Shown: positions 17,085 to 25,699 of the stretch, one piece after another
Layout of the letters: each line of letters starts with the position of its first letter
Numbering within the stretch: position 1 is the first letter of the stretch
From: Knoellia remsis
Lineage (GTDB): Bacteria; Actinomycetota; Actinomycetes; Actinomycetales; Dermatophilaceae
Direction of reading: 5' to 3'
Assembly: GCF_003002895.1 (NCBI RefSeq)
Contig: NZ_PVTI01000018.1
Span: 19,718 to 83,717 of the forward strand
DNA: 64,000 nucleotides
Position numbers and translations under genes: made by a program
The notes under the pieces: model-generated
Databases searched by the model: none
What the model was told of the DNA's origin: nothing
Seen by the model: only the letters and a program-made list of their open reading frames with translations

Positions 17085-18677
17085 GTGAGCGACGAGACGA
17101 CGAGCAGCACCCCCGAACCGCAGCCGGAGAACGCTGAGGCGCTGTCGGAGACGACGGCGAGCCCGGCCGAGGCTGCGACCGAGGCGGCGGCAGCCACCGA
17201 AGCCGAGGCGGCGACCGAGGCGGCGGCAGCCACCGAAGCCGCTCCGGTCACCGCACCGGAGGAGTCCACGGCCGGGAGCACACCTGCCGCTGCCGCTCCC
17301 GCTCCTGCGCCCAAGCCGGCCGCGCCCGCGGTGCCCTCCCCCGCCGCTCTGGCATCGCGGATGTCCGCCCGCCCACGTCCCGCGGTCCCTGCGCCTCCCG
17401 CTGCGCCCGCCGTGGCGGAGCACTCCGAGTCGGCGAAGTTCGGTCGGGTCGACGACGAGGGTCACGTCTTCGTGAAGGTCGGCGAGGAGGAGCGCGAGGT
17501 CGGCTCCTACCCCGGCGCGACGCCGGACGAGGCGCTGCAGTACTTCGCCCGCAAGTACGACGAGCTCGCCGCATCGGCCGAGCTGCTCCAGCAGCGGCTC
17601 ACCAACCCCGACGTCTCCGCCAAGGAGGTGGCCGACGGGCTCACGACGCTCAAGGACCACATCGCGCAGGCCAACGTCGTCGGCGACCTCGCTGCTCTGG
17701 ACGCCACCGTCGAGGGCATCGAGTCGGGGCTCGCGACCAAGCGCGAGACCGAGCAGGCCGCCCGCGCCGAGGCCCGCGAGGCCGCGGCGAAGGAGCGCGA
17801 GGCCATCGTCGTCGAGGCCGAGTCCATTGCCGGCCAGGACCCGGAACGCACCCAGTGGAAGCAGAGCGGTGAGCGGATGCGTGCGCTGCTCGACCAGTGG
17901 AAGCAGCACCAGCGCTCCGGCGTGAAGCTCGACAAGCCCACCGAGAACGCGCTGTGGCAGCGGTTCAGCCACGCCCGCAACGCCTTCGACAAGGGCCGCC
18001 GCGGCTTCTTCGCCCAGCTCGACTCCACTCGGGCGGACGCCAAGAGCGCCAAGGAGCGCCTCGTCAAGGAGGCCGAGCTGCTGTCGACGAGCAAGGACTG
18101 GGGCCCGACGGCACGCGCCTTCAAAAACCTCATGGACCAGTGGCGTCAGGCCGGGCGCGCGTCCCGCGCCGACGACGACGCCCTGTGGGAGCGCTTCAAG
18201 GCGGCGCAGGACGCGTTCTTCAACGCCAAGGACGAGGTCGCGGCCGCCGAGGACGAGGAGTACCGCGCGAACCTCGCCGTCAAGGAGGAGCTGCTCAAGG
18301 AGGCCGAGCAGATCCTCCCCGTCACCGACCTCGAGTCGGCCAAGTCGCGGCTGCGGACCATCCAGGACAAGTGGGACGCCGCCGGCAAGGTCCCGCGCGC
18401 CGACATCGACCGCACCGAGAAGGCCATGCGCCGCATCGAGTCGGCGGTGCGTGAGGTCGAGGACGCGAAGTGGAAGTCCTCGAACCCCGAGGTCGCCGCC
18501 CGCGCCAACTCGATGGTGACGCAGCTGCGCTCCTCGATCGAGTCGATCGAGTCCGACCTCGCCGCCGCCCAGGCCAAGGGCAACGAGAAGAAGGTCAAGG
18601 ACCTCACCGCCAAGCTCGAGTCGCAGAAGGCGTGGCTCGAGCAGGCCGAGAAGGCCGGCTCCGAGTTCGGCTCCTGA
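17085..18677 (+). CDS. DUF349-repeat protein
   Basis: A 530-residue, strongly acidic and largely helical protein. The first 110 residues are low-complexity (Ala/Glu/Thr then Ala/Pro). After that come about five DUF349 units of about 70 residues, recognisable by recurring W-K-Q, R-F-S-H-A-R-N-A-F and L-W-E-R-F-K-A-A-Q-D-A-F-F blocks. A C-terminal coiled coil ends it. Actinobacterial DUF349 proteins sit beside relA and the cyclophilin as here; their function is not established. GTG start, three bases after the cyclophilin stop. Confidence 0.88.
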   Translation: MSDETTSSTPEPQPENAEALSETTASPAEAATEAAAATEAEAATEAAAATEAAPVTAPEESTAGSTPAAAAPAPAPKPAAPAVPSPAALASRMSARPRPAVPAPPAAPAVAEHSESAKFGRVDDEGHVFVKVGEEEREVGSYPGATPDEALQYFARKYDELAASAELLQQRLTNPDVSAKEVADGLTTLKDHIAQANVVGDLAALDATVEGIESGLATKRETEQAARAEAREAAAKEREAIVVEAESIAGQDPERTQWKQSGERMRALLDQWKQHQRSGVKLDKPTENALWQRFSHARNAFDKGRRGFFAQLDSTRADAKSAKERLVKEAELLSTSKDWGPTARAFKNLMDQWRQAGRASRADDDALWERFKAAQDAFFNAKDEVAAAEDEEYRANLAVKEELLKEAEQILPVTDLESAKSRLRTIQDKWDAAGKVPRADIDRTEKAMRRIESAVREVEDAKWKSSNPEVAARANSMVTQLRSSIESIESDLAAAQAKGNEKKVKDLTAKLESQKAWLEQAEKAGSEFGS

Positions 18678-18714
18678 CGCGGGACTTGAGAGCCGCTCAC
18701 CCGCCGTCCGCCGT

Positions 18715-18809
18715 CCCAGCATTATCGGGTCACCCGATAAAGGCCGGCTCCACCCGAGAAGCCTTGTCGGGTCGGGCGGGACAGTATCGGGTCACCCGAT
18801 AATGCTGGG
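18715..18809. repeat. 95-bp composite palindrome between convergent genes
   Basis: Two copies of the palindrome TATCGGGT-C-ACCCGATA, at 18723-18739 and 18785-18801, are embedded in larger 25-base arms reading CCCAGCAT... on the left and ...ATGCTGGG on the right. The arms are complementary except at the central base. The spacer is about 45 bases. The element lies between the DUF349 gene and relA, which converge, so it may terminate both. Its terminal-inverted-repeat layout also resembles a tiny non-autonomous element. Confidence 0.8.
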
Positions 18810-18852
18810 GCGTGTGTGACTCGGGGGCGCGCGGGCGGGCCCAGCGGCCCGG

Positions 18853-21153
18853 CTAGGACTGGGTGACGCGGTAGACGTCCATGACGCCGCGCACGCCGCG
18901 CACCGTCTTCATGACGTGGTCGAGGTGGCTCGGGTCCCCCATCTCGAAGGTGAACTTCAGACCGGCCACCCGGTCCCGTGAGGTGTGCACCGTCGCCGAC
19001 AGGATGTTGACGCCGCTCTCGGAGAGCACGCGGGTCACGTCGGACAGCAACGCGTTGCGGTCGAGCGCCTCGACGGCGAGCTGGACGAGGAACACACTCC
19101 CCGCCGTCGGCGCCCACTCGACGTCGATGATCTTGTCCTGCTGCTTGAGCAGCTCGGCCGCGTTGGTGCAGTCGCGCCGGTGCACCGACACTCCCATGCC
19201 GCGGGTGACGAAACCGAGGATGTCGTCCCCCGGCACCGGCGTGCAGCACCGGGCGAGCTTGACCCACACGTCCGACATGCCCTTGACGACGACGCCCGGG
19301 TCCCCGGCGCGGCGGCGTCGGTCGGGACGGGCTCGCGGCATCGTCACCTCGGCGAGGTCCTCGCTCGCCTCCTCGCCACCCTGGGCGGCGACAAGGCGCG
19401 ACACGACGTGCTGGGCCGACACGTGACCCTCGCCGATCGCGGCATACAGGGCGTCGATCCCACTGAGCCGTAGCTCCTCGGCGACACCGGTCAGGGACTG
19501 GACCGAGGTGAGCCGAGCCACCGGCAGTGACCGTTTGCGCATCGCCTTGGCGAGCGACTCCTTGCCGGACTCGATCATCTCCTCGCGACGCTCGCGGGTG
19601 AACCAGTGCCGGATCTTGTTGCGGGCGCGCGCGGAGTGCACGAACGTCAGCCAGTCGCGCGACGGCCCGGCCCCGTCCGCCTTGGAGGTGAGCACCTCGA
19701 CGGTGTCCCCGTTGTCGAGCCGCGACTCCAGCGGCACGAGCCGGCCGTTGACCTTGGCGCCGATGGTGCGGTGACCGACCTCGGTGTGCACGGCATACGC
19801 GAAATCCACGGGAGTTGACCCAGCCGGCAGACCGACGAGCTGCCCCTTGGGCGTGAAGACGTAGACCTCGCTGGCGTTGATCTCGAAGCGCAGCGACTCG
19901 AGGAACTCGCCCGGGTCGGCGGTCTCCTTCTGCCAGTCGAGCAGCTGACGCAGCCACGCCATGTCGTTGGCGCCGGTGCTGCCGCTCGTCGCGCTCGGGC
20001 CGTCCGCTCCGGCGGGGCCCTTCTCCTTGTACTTCCAGTGCGCGGCGACGCCGTACTCGGCCCGCCGGTGCATCGTGTGCGTGCGGATCTGGATCTCGAC
20101 CGGCTTGCCCTCAGAACCGATGACCGTCGTGTGCAGCGACTGGTACATGTTGAACTTTGGCGTCGCGATGTAGTCCTTGAACCGCCCCGGCACCGGCGTC
20201 CACCGCGCGTGCATCGCCCCGAGCGCGGCATAGCAGTCGCGCACCGTGTCGACGAGGACCCGCACGGCGACGAGGTCATAGATCTGCTCGAAGTCGCGAC
20301 CCCCGACGATCATCTTCTGGTAGACGGAGTAGTAGTGCTTCGGCCGCCCCGTGACCGTCGCCTTGATCTTCGCGGCGCGCAGGTCGGACTCGACGCTCGC
20401 ACGCACGGTCGTGAGGTACTCCTCGCGGGCCGGCGCGCGGTCGGCGACGAGCCGGACGATCTCCTCGTAGACCTTCGGGTAGAGCGTCGCGAACGACAGG
20501 TCCTCGAGCTCCCACTTGATCGTGTTCATGCCGAGCCGGTGCGCCAGCGGGGCATAGATCTCGAGCGTCTCGCGAGCCTTGCGCTGGGCCGACTCCTTGG
20601 ACACGTAGCGCCACGTGCGGGCGTTGTGCAGCCGGTCGGCGAGCTTGATGACGAGCACGCGGATGTCGCGCGCCATCGCGACGACCATCTTGCGCACCGT
20701 CTCGGACTGCGCCGCTTGGCCGTAGGTGACCTTGTCGAGCTTGGTCACGCCGTCGACGAGCATCGCGATCTCGTCACCGAAGTCCTGGGTCAGCTGCTCG
20801 AGGCTGTATGCCGTGTCCTCGACGGTGTCGTGGAGCAGCGCCGCCGCGAGCGTCGGTGGGGTCATGCCGAGCTCGGCGAGGATCGTCGTCACCGCGAGCG
20901 GGTGGGTGATGTACGCGTCGCCGCTCTTGCGCAGCTGCCCCTCGTGGGCGCGCTCGGCGACCTCGTAGGCCCGCTCGATGACCGCGGTGTCGGCCTTGGG
21001 GTGGGTGAGGCGGACCGTCGTGAGCAGCGGCTCGAGCACGGGGTGCGCCGTCTGACGCGCTCCGCCGAACCTGGCGAGACGGGCACGCGCGCGGGCGCGT
21101 TGCGTGGCGTTCGCCCCGCTGCGCACCGGGATCGGCGTGGTCTCCTCTGCCAT
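18853..21153 (-). CDS. relA: Bifunctional (p)ppGpp synthetase/hydrolase
   Basis: A 766-residue RelA/SpoT homologue with domains in order. HD hydrolase: [15 protein letters not shown] and R-L-H-N-A-R-T. Synthetase: [17 protein letters not shown] and [20 protein letters not shown] helical/zinc-finger region has [10 protein letters not shown]. The C-terminal ACT domain runs from about 690. The intact HDxxED motif and the synthetase residues predict both activities, as expected for the single long Rel of actinobacteria. It sits directly upstream of the minus-strand end and downstream of apt. Confidence 0.97.
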   Translation of the reverse strand: MAEETTPIPVRSGANATQRARARARLARFGGARQTAHPVLEPLLTTVRLTHPKADTAVIERAYEVAERAHEGQLRKSGDAYITHPLAVTTILAELGMTPPTLAAALLHDTVEDTAYSLEQLTQDFGDEIAMLVDGVTKLDKVTYGQAAQSETVRKMVVAMARDIRVLVIKLADRLHNARTWRYVSKESAQRKARETLEIYAPLAHRLGMNTIKWELEDLSFATLYPKVYEEIVRLVADRAPAREEYLTTVRASVESDLRAAKIKATVTGRPKHYYSVYQKMIVGGRDFEQIYDLVAVRVLVDTVRDCYAALGAMHARWTPVPGRFKDYIATPKFNMYQSLHTTVIGSEGKPVEIQIRTHTMHRRAEYGVAAHWKYKEKGPAGADGPSATSGSTGANDMAWLRQLLDWQKETADPGEFLESLRFEINASEVYVFTPKGQLVGLPAGSTPVDFAYAVHTEVGHRTIGAKVNGRLVPLESRLDNGDTVEVLTSKADGAGPSRDWLTFVHSARARNKIRHWFTRERREEMIESGKESLAKAMRKRSLPVARLTSVQSLTGVAEELRLSGIDALYAAIGEGHVSAQHVVSRLVAAQGGEEASEDLAEVTMPRARPDRRRRAGDPGVVVKGMSDVWVKLARCCTPVPGDDILGFVTRGMGVSVHRRDCTNAAELLKQQDKIIDVEWAPTAGSVFLVQLAVEALDRNALLSDVTRVLSESGVNILSATVHTSRDRVAGLKFTFEMGDPSHLDHVMKTVRGVRGVMDVYRVTQS

Positions 21154-21162
21154 GCAGGGAGT

Positions 21163-21843
21163 CTAGTTGTCGGCTGTGCCCTCGACGACATGCAGGGCAC
21201 GCACACTGCGCTCCCCCAACGCGGCCCGGCCACCGAGGAACGCGAGCTCGACGACCGTCTCGAACGCGACGACCTCCGCGCCCGCGCCCTCGAGCAGGTC
21301 CCAGGCCGCGATGGCCGTGCCGCCCGTTGCGAGGACGTCGTCGACGAGCAGCACCCGCTGCCCCGGCGTGACGGCGTCGGTGTGGATCTCGATCGTCGCC
21401 GTGCCGTACTCGAGGTCGTAGGTGCGCTGGACCGTTGCGCCGGGGAGCTTCCCCACCTTGCGGACCGGCACGAACCCGACCCCGAGCTCGTGCGCGAGGG
21501 CGCCGCCGATGATGAACCCGCGCGCCTCGATGCCTGCCACCGCGTCGATGCGTTGCGGCACAGGCGATCCGGTATGCCGTCCGCTCCCGGCCGCGGTGCG
21601 CCCCTCCCCCGCGGTCGTATGCCGTCCGCTCCCGTCCGCGGTGCGCCCCTCCCCTGCGGTCGTATGCCGTCTGCTCCCGTCCGCGTACCGCGCCGCGAGG
21701 GCGCGGATCACCTCACCGAAGGCCGGGCCGTCACCGAGCAGCGGCGTGATGTCCTTGAAGACGACCCCGGGCTTGGGGAAGTCCGGGACGTCGCGCAGGT
21801 GTGCCGCGACGAGGTCACTGACGTCCGGGTCGGAGGTCGTCAC
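21163..21843 (-). CDS. apt: Adenine phosphoribosyltransferase with repeat insertion
   Basis: A 226-residue protein, about 45 longer than the usual 170-180. Family features are P-D-F-P-K-P-G-V-V-F-K-D-I-T-P-L-L near the start, G-I-E-A-R-G-F-I-I-G, and the PRPP loop L-L-V-D-D-V-L-A-T-G-G-T-A. It salvages adenine to AMP. Between A-L-A-A-R-Y and I-D-A-V-A-G-I-E-A-R-G-F, where relatives have a short turn, there are three 15-residue repeats (G-S-G-R-H-T-T-A-G-E-G-R-T-A). They arise from a 45-bp DNA array. Reading frame is kept and all catalytic motifs remain, so activity is plausible. GTG start with AAGGAG upstream; order secF-apt-relA is conserved. Confidence 0.93.
   Translation of the reverse strand: MTTSDPDVSDLVAAHLRDVPDFPKPGVVFKDITPLLGDGPAFGEVIRALAARYADGSRRHTTAGEGRTADGSGRHTTAGEGRTAAGSGRHTGSPVPQRIDAVAGIEARGFIIGGALAHELGVGFVPVRKVGKLPGATVQRTYDLEYGTATIEIHTDAVTPGQRVLLVDDVLATGGTAIAAWDLLEGAGAEVVAFETVVELAFLGGRAALGERSVRALHVVEGTADN
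21572..21685 (-). repeat. 45-bp tandem repeat array inside apt
   Basis: Three near-identical copies start at 21572, 21617 and 21662, the last truncated after about 24 bases. Each begins GTATGCCGTCCGCTCCCG, the extended form of the octamer found throughout the window, followed by CCGCGGTGCGCCCCTCCCC-type sequence. Forty-five is a multiple of three, so apt stays in frame and gains a Gly/Arg/Thr-rich linker. Confidence 0.9.
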
Positions 21844-21897
21844 GGGTACCGGTGCTCCTTGGGGTGACGTGACGCGCGGCGGCGAACCGGGCCGCGA

Positions 21898-23127
21898 CTA
21901 CTTGCGGCGGGACTTCGGAGTCTTCTTCGGCTGGTTGCGCGGACCGCCCTGGGCCCACTTGTGCACCGAGCGGCCGGTGAGCGTGGACCGCTCCTCGTCG
22001 GCTGCGCCGGGAGTCGCGCCGCTGCCGGCGGGCCGGCTCATCGAGGCTTCGGCCTGCTCGCGGCTGCGGTCCGAGGACTCGCTGATGGGCGAGCTCGGGC
22101 CACCCACGGTCGCGAGCTGGGCCTCGCGGTTGCGTGCCTCGCGCTCGCGCGCCGCCTGCGAGCGGGAGGCGCGCTTGTCCAGCTCGATGACGGCTGGGTC
22201 CTTGCGGCGCAGGCTGACGAGCAGCGGGGTCGCGAGGAAGATCGACGAGTACGCACCGACGAGGATGCCGATGAACAGGACCAGCGCCAGGTCGAGCAGC
22301 GTGCCCGGGCCGAGGAAGATCGCGCCGACGACGAGCACCGCGAGGATCGGCAGCAGGCCGATGACGGTGGTGTTGATCGACCGGACGAGAGTCTGGTTGA
22401 CCGCGAGGTTCGCCGCCTGGGCGAAGGACATGCGCCCGTTCGCGAACGCCTCGTTCGTGTTCTCACGGACCTTGTCGAAGACGACGACGGTGTCGTAGAT
22501 CGAGTAGCCGAGCACGGTGAGGAAGCCGATCATCGTCGCCGGCGACACCTCGAACTTCGAGAACGAGTAGATGCCGACGGTGATGACGAGGTCGTGCGCC
22601 AGCGCGATGAGCGCCGCTACGGCCATCTTCCAGTTCCGGAAGTAGATCGACAGGACGATCGCCACGAGGATGAGGAAGATGACGAGGGCACGCAGCGCCT
22701 GCTTCGTCACCGAGTCGCCCCAGGACGGGCCGATGAACGTCGCGCTCACCTGGTTCTCGTTGACGCCGAAGGACTTCGCCAGGGCCGTGCGCACCTGTGC
22801 GCTCTCGGCGTCGTCGAGGCGCTCCGTCTGCACCCGGACGGTGCTCGTGCCGACCTGGGAGACACGGACCCCGGAGGTGCTGTCGTCGGTCGCGCCGAAC
22901 GCCTCCCGGGCCTTGGCCTCGTAGTCCTCGGGAATGGACTGGTTGGTGACCCGGAACTCCGAGCCGCCGGTGAACTCGAGGCCGAGGTTGAGCTTGTTGA
23001 TCCCCAGACCCGCGATCGCGATCGCCATGAGGACGAGCGAGACGATGTAGAAGTTCTTGCGCTTGGGGACGACCGGGATGGACCGCTTCCCGGTGTAGAG
23101 GTCGTTACCGAAGTCGGCGAAGCTCAT
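21898..23127 (-). CDS. secF: Protein-export membrane protein SecF
   Basis: A 409-residue RND-type protein. TM1 is near 27-44. A periplasmic P4-like domain begins G-L-E-F-T-G-G-S-E-F-R-V. A cluster of five TM segments contains the SecF signature G-Y-S-I-Y-D-T-V-V-V-F-D-K-V-R-E-N. An unusually long basic cytoplasmic tail ends K-K-T-P-K-S-R-R-K. SecDF uses the proton gradient to complete translocation after SecYEG-SecA. It overlaps secD by four bases (ATGA). Confidence 0.96.
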   Translation of the reverse strand: MSFADFGNDLYTGKRSIPVVPKRKNFYIVSLVLMAIAIAGLGINKLNLGLEFTGGSEFRVTNQSIPEDYEAKAREAFGATDDSTSGVRVSQVGTSTVRVQTERLDDAESAQVRTALAKSFGVNENQVSATFIGPSWGDSVTKQALRALVIFLILVAIVLSIYFRNWKMAVAALIALAHDLVITVGIYSFSKFEVSPATMIGFLTVLGYSIYDTVVVFDKVRENTNEAFANGRMSFAQAANLAVNQTLVRSINTTVIGLLPILAVLVVGAIFLGPGTLLDLALVLFIGILVGAYSSIFLATPLLVSLRRKDPAVIELDKRASRSQAAREREARNREAQLATVGGPSSPISESSDRSREQAEASMSRPAGSGATPGAADEERSTLTGRSVHKWAQGGPRNQPKKTPKSRRK

Positions 23128-24992
23128 CGGGCGCTCCCTTCGGCGCTGGCCACGCGGGCGTCGGCGCCCACCGTGCGAGGCGAGGTGGTCGTGAAGCGAC
23201 CTCGGCCGGCATACGAGGTCTTCTTCACCGCACCGAGCTTGCGCGGGTCGAGACCTGACCAGGGGTGGCCCTCGCGGAAGAACTTCCGGCGCGCGAGCAG
23301 CGTCACGAGCGGGTGGGTGAAGGCGAAGACGATGAGGATGTCGAGCAGGGTCGTCAGGCCGAGCGTGAAGGCGAAGCCTCGAACGCTCGAGCTGGCGAGG
23401 AGGTAGAGCACGATCGCGGCGAGGAAGTTCACGCCGTCGGCGATGAGGATGGTGCGCTTGGCGCGGTCCCAGCCGGTGGCGACGGCACTCTCGAGGGAGC
23501 GCCCCTCGCGCAGCTCGTCACGGATACGTTCGAAGTAGACGATGAAGCTGTCCGCCGTGAACCCGATGGCGACGATGAGGCCGGTGACACCGGCCATGTC
23601 GAGGCGGTAGTTGTGCGACCAGCCGAGGATCGTGATCGCCAGGTAGGTGAGCACTGCGGCGGCGAGGATCGAGGCGATCGTGACGAAGCCGAGGACGCGG
23701 TACTGCATGAGCGAGTAGATGACGACGAGGAGGAGGCCGACGAGGCCCGCGATGAGGCCGTAGCGCAGCTGCTCACCGCCGAGCGTGGGGCTGATCTGGT
23801 CACGCGTCTCGAGGTCGAAGCTGATGGGCAGGGCGCCGAACTTCAGCTGCTGGGCGAGGTCACGGGCGTCCTGGATGCTGAAGGCGCCGGTGATCTGGGC
23901 CTGGCCGTTGGGGATGGCCTCGTTGAAGCTCGGGGCCACGATGACCCGCGAGTCGAGGACCGACGCGAGCTGGTTCTGCGGCTGCTGCATCGCGACCATC
24001 TTGCGGGAGACGTCGGCGTACTGCTTGGTGCCTTCACCGTCGAGCGAGAGGTTGATCGCGACCTGGCTCGTCTGCTGACCCTGCGGGGTGGTCACGTAGC
24101 CGGCGGAGGCGTCGCTGATGCGCTCGCCGGAGACGACGACCGGGCCGAGGATGTACTTGACGGAGCCGTCCTGCTCACAGGTGACGAGCGGCTTCTTCGC
24201 GTCGTCGACGATGTTCTCCAGAGCGTCTGGCTTGGAGCAGTCGAGAGCGGTGAACTGCTGCGTCAGCTCGGGGGTGATCTGCTCGAGGCTGTAGGGGTCT
24301 GTCGTCGCCGGGGCGGAGCCGCTGGGGCTCGGGCTCGGGGCCGGGGCGCCGGACGCGGACGGGCTGGGCGCCACGCTCTGCTGCAGGGTCGGCGTCGGCG
24401 ACGGGCTGGGGGCCGTCGTCTCCGAGGTCAGGGCGCCGGGAAGGGCCGAGTTGTTGCTCGACGTCGAGGGTGCCGGGTTGGCCGACGGGGCGCTCGCGGA
24501 CGGGCTGGAGCTCGGCGACGCGGACGGGTTGGCCGAGCCGCTGGGGCTGGGCGATGCGGAGCCGCTGGGCGAGGCCGACGGCTGCGGCTGCGGCGACCCG
24601 GGCGCGATCGCCAGGACGGGACGGAACTGGAGCTGCGAGGACTGACGGATCGCGTCCTCGTCCTTCTTGCTCGGGATGCCGGGCATGCTGACGACGATGT
24701 TGCGGCCGCCCTGGGTCGTGACCTCGGCGTTGGCGACGCCGCTGGCGTCGATGCGCTGGACGATGATGTCGCGGGCCTGGGAGAGCTGCTCGGGGCCGAC
24801 GTTGCTGTTCCCGGTGACGCGCGGCTTGAGGATCATCTGGGTGCCGCCCTCGAGGTCGAGGCCGAGCTTGGGCGCGTAGCTGCCGTTGCTCAGCTGCGCA
24901 GCGCCGACGAGCAGGCCCGTGAGCGCGAGGGTGAAGACGGCGATGCCGATGAGCGCCCGGCGGGCGAAGGAGACCTGGCTCAGCGGTGCCAT
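23124..24992 (-). CDS. secD: Protein-export membrane protein SecD
   Basis: About 622 residues. After TM1 come G-L-D-L-E-G-G-T-Q-M-I-L and the first periplasmic subdomain. A low-complexity Pro/Ser/Ala stretch of roughly 110 residues (about 150-260) interrupts it. The second subdomain follows, with D-S-R-V-I-V-A-P-S-F-N-E-A-I, then the TM bundle with G-F-T-A-D-S-F-I-V-Y-F-E-R-I-R-D-E. The Asp and Arg of that motif are the conserved proton-relay region. Start: ATG overlapping the yajC TGA as TGATG; a GTG directly upstream is an alternative. Confidence 0.95.
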   Translation of the reverse strand: MAPLSQVSFARRALIGIAVFTLALTGLLVGAAQLSNGSYAPKLGLDLEGGTQMILKPRVTGNSNVGPEQLSQARDIIVQRIDASGVANAEVTTQGGRNIVVSMPGIPSKKDEDAIRQSSQLQFRPVLAIAPGSPQPQPSASPSGSASPSPSGSANPSASPSSSPSASAPSANPAPSTSSNNSALPGALTSETTAPSPSPTPTLQQSVAPSPSASGAPAPSPSPSGSAPATTDPYSLEQITPELTQQFTALDCSKPDALENIVDDAKKPLVTCEQDGSVKYILGPVVVSGERISDASAGYVTTPQGQQTSQVAINLSLDGEGTKQYADVSRKMVAMQQPQNQLASVLDSRVIVAPSFNEAIPNGQAQITGAFSIQDARDLAQQLKFGALPISFDLETRDQISPTLGGEQLRYGLIAGLVGLLLVVIYSLMQYRVLGFVTIASILAAAVLTYLAITILGWSHNYRLDMAGVTGLIVAIGFTADSFIVYFERIRDELREGRSLESAVATGWDRAKRTILIADGVNFLAAIVLYLLASSSVRGFAFTLGLTTLLDILIVFAFTHPLVTLLARRKFFREGHPWSGLDPRKLGAVKKTSYAGRGRFTTTSPRTVGADARVASAEGSAR

Positions 24993-25288
24993 CACTCGGT
25001 CTCTTCGGCGTTCGGCGTGGTGGCCTCGGGCTGCTTCATGCCGACGGCGCGACGGTCCACGCGCACCTGCACCCCCGGGGCGACCTCGAGCGTCGCGGTG
25101 ACCGGGTCGAGCGCGATGACGGTGCCGTAGAGACCCGACGTCATGACGACCTTGTCCCCGACGGCGAGGGCGTCCTGGAACGCCTGGATCTCACGGCCGC
25201 GGCGACGCTGGCTGAACATGAGGAACGCCAGGAGCAACAGCGGCAGGGCGAGCACGAGCAGGTTGCCGAGGCCGGCACCGGAATTCAT
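24992..25288 (-). CDS. yajC: Preprotein translocase auxiliary subunit YajC
   Basis: A 98-residue single-span protein. A short N-terminus is followed by a TM segment at about 9-24 (L-L-V-L-A-L-P-L-L-L-L-A-F-L), then Q-R-R-R-G-R-E-I-Q-A-F-Q-D-A-L-A-V-G-D-K-V-V-M-T-S-G-L-Y-G-T-V, the YajC core. AAGGA lies a few bases before the ATG. It leads yajC-secD-secF. A 411-base gap with repeats separates it from ruvB upstream. Confidence 0.95.
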   Translation of the reverse strand: MNSGAGLGNLLVLALPLLLLAFLMFSQRRRGREIQAFQDALAVGDKVVMTSGLYGTVIALDPVTATLEVAPGVQVRVDRRAVGMKQPEATTPNAEETE

Positions 25289-25699
25289 GAGGATCCTTCG
25301 AGTCGGTCAGCGCGTCCGCATGCTGCCGGACGCGTCAACGGCCCGGTCGACGCCGGGCCGCCACGTCAGCATAGGTGACGCCGTCTGAGTCGACCAACGC
25401 GCAACGCGGACCCATCGTGCCCGCTTCCGCAGTACTTCGCACCCGCACCGCCGAACCTGTCCGGCCCCTCTGCCCCCTCGCGTCAAGAGGTGCCTTTGCT
25501 CCAGCTCCTTGGAGCAAATCACGCTGGTGCTCCAGTTCCTTGGAGCAACTCACGCTGGTGCTCCAGTTCCTTGGAGCAATTCACGCCGGTGCTGCGGCTC
25601 CTTGGAGCACCGGCGTGAGTTGCTTCCGTATGCCGCAGCAAAGGCACCTCTCCGAGCAGGCGGGTACTCGCGGTGCGAGGTCGCTGGTTCCGACGTGGC
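25289..25699. other. 411-bp gap between ruvB and yajC
   Basis: No gene is visible in either strand. The part nearest yajC (25289-25480) should hold its promoter, but I see no convincing -35/-10 pair. The middle (25486-25651) is a nested tandem/inverted repeat element described separately. The remainder up to the ruvB stop shows nothing. Confidence 0.6.
25486..25651. repeat. Nested inverted and 31-bp tandem repeat element
   Basis: Outer 15-base arms AGAGGTGCCTTTGCT and its exact complement enclose the whole element. Inside are copies of a 31-bp unit starting at 25498, 25529, 25560 and (diverged) 25591. Each contains the small palindrome TGCTCCAGTTCCTTGGAGCA. The last unit combines with its right flank into an 18-base inverted repeat (25576-25593 with 25606-25623, one mismatch). 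A GTATGCCG octamer lies just inside the right outer arm. The transcript from either strand could fold into a cruciform-like stack of hairpins. Confidence 0.88.

Noticed and set aside
18722..19957. Arg/Gly-rich 411-codon frame on the minus strand
   Set aside because: It lies antiphase to relA, which has full family similarity; composition is typical of shadow frames in high-GC DNA.
25498..25610. CRISPR array
   Set aside because: 31-bp units are head-to-tail without spacers.
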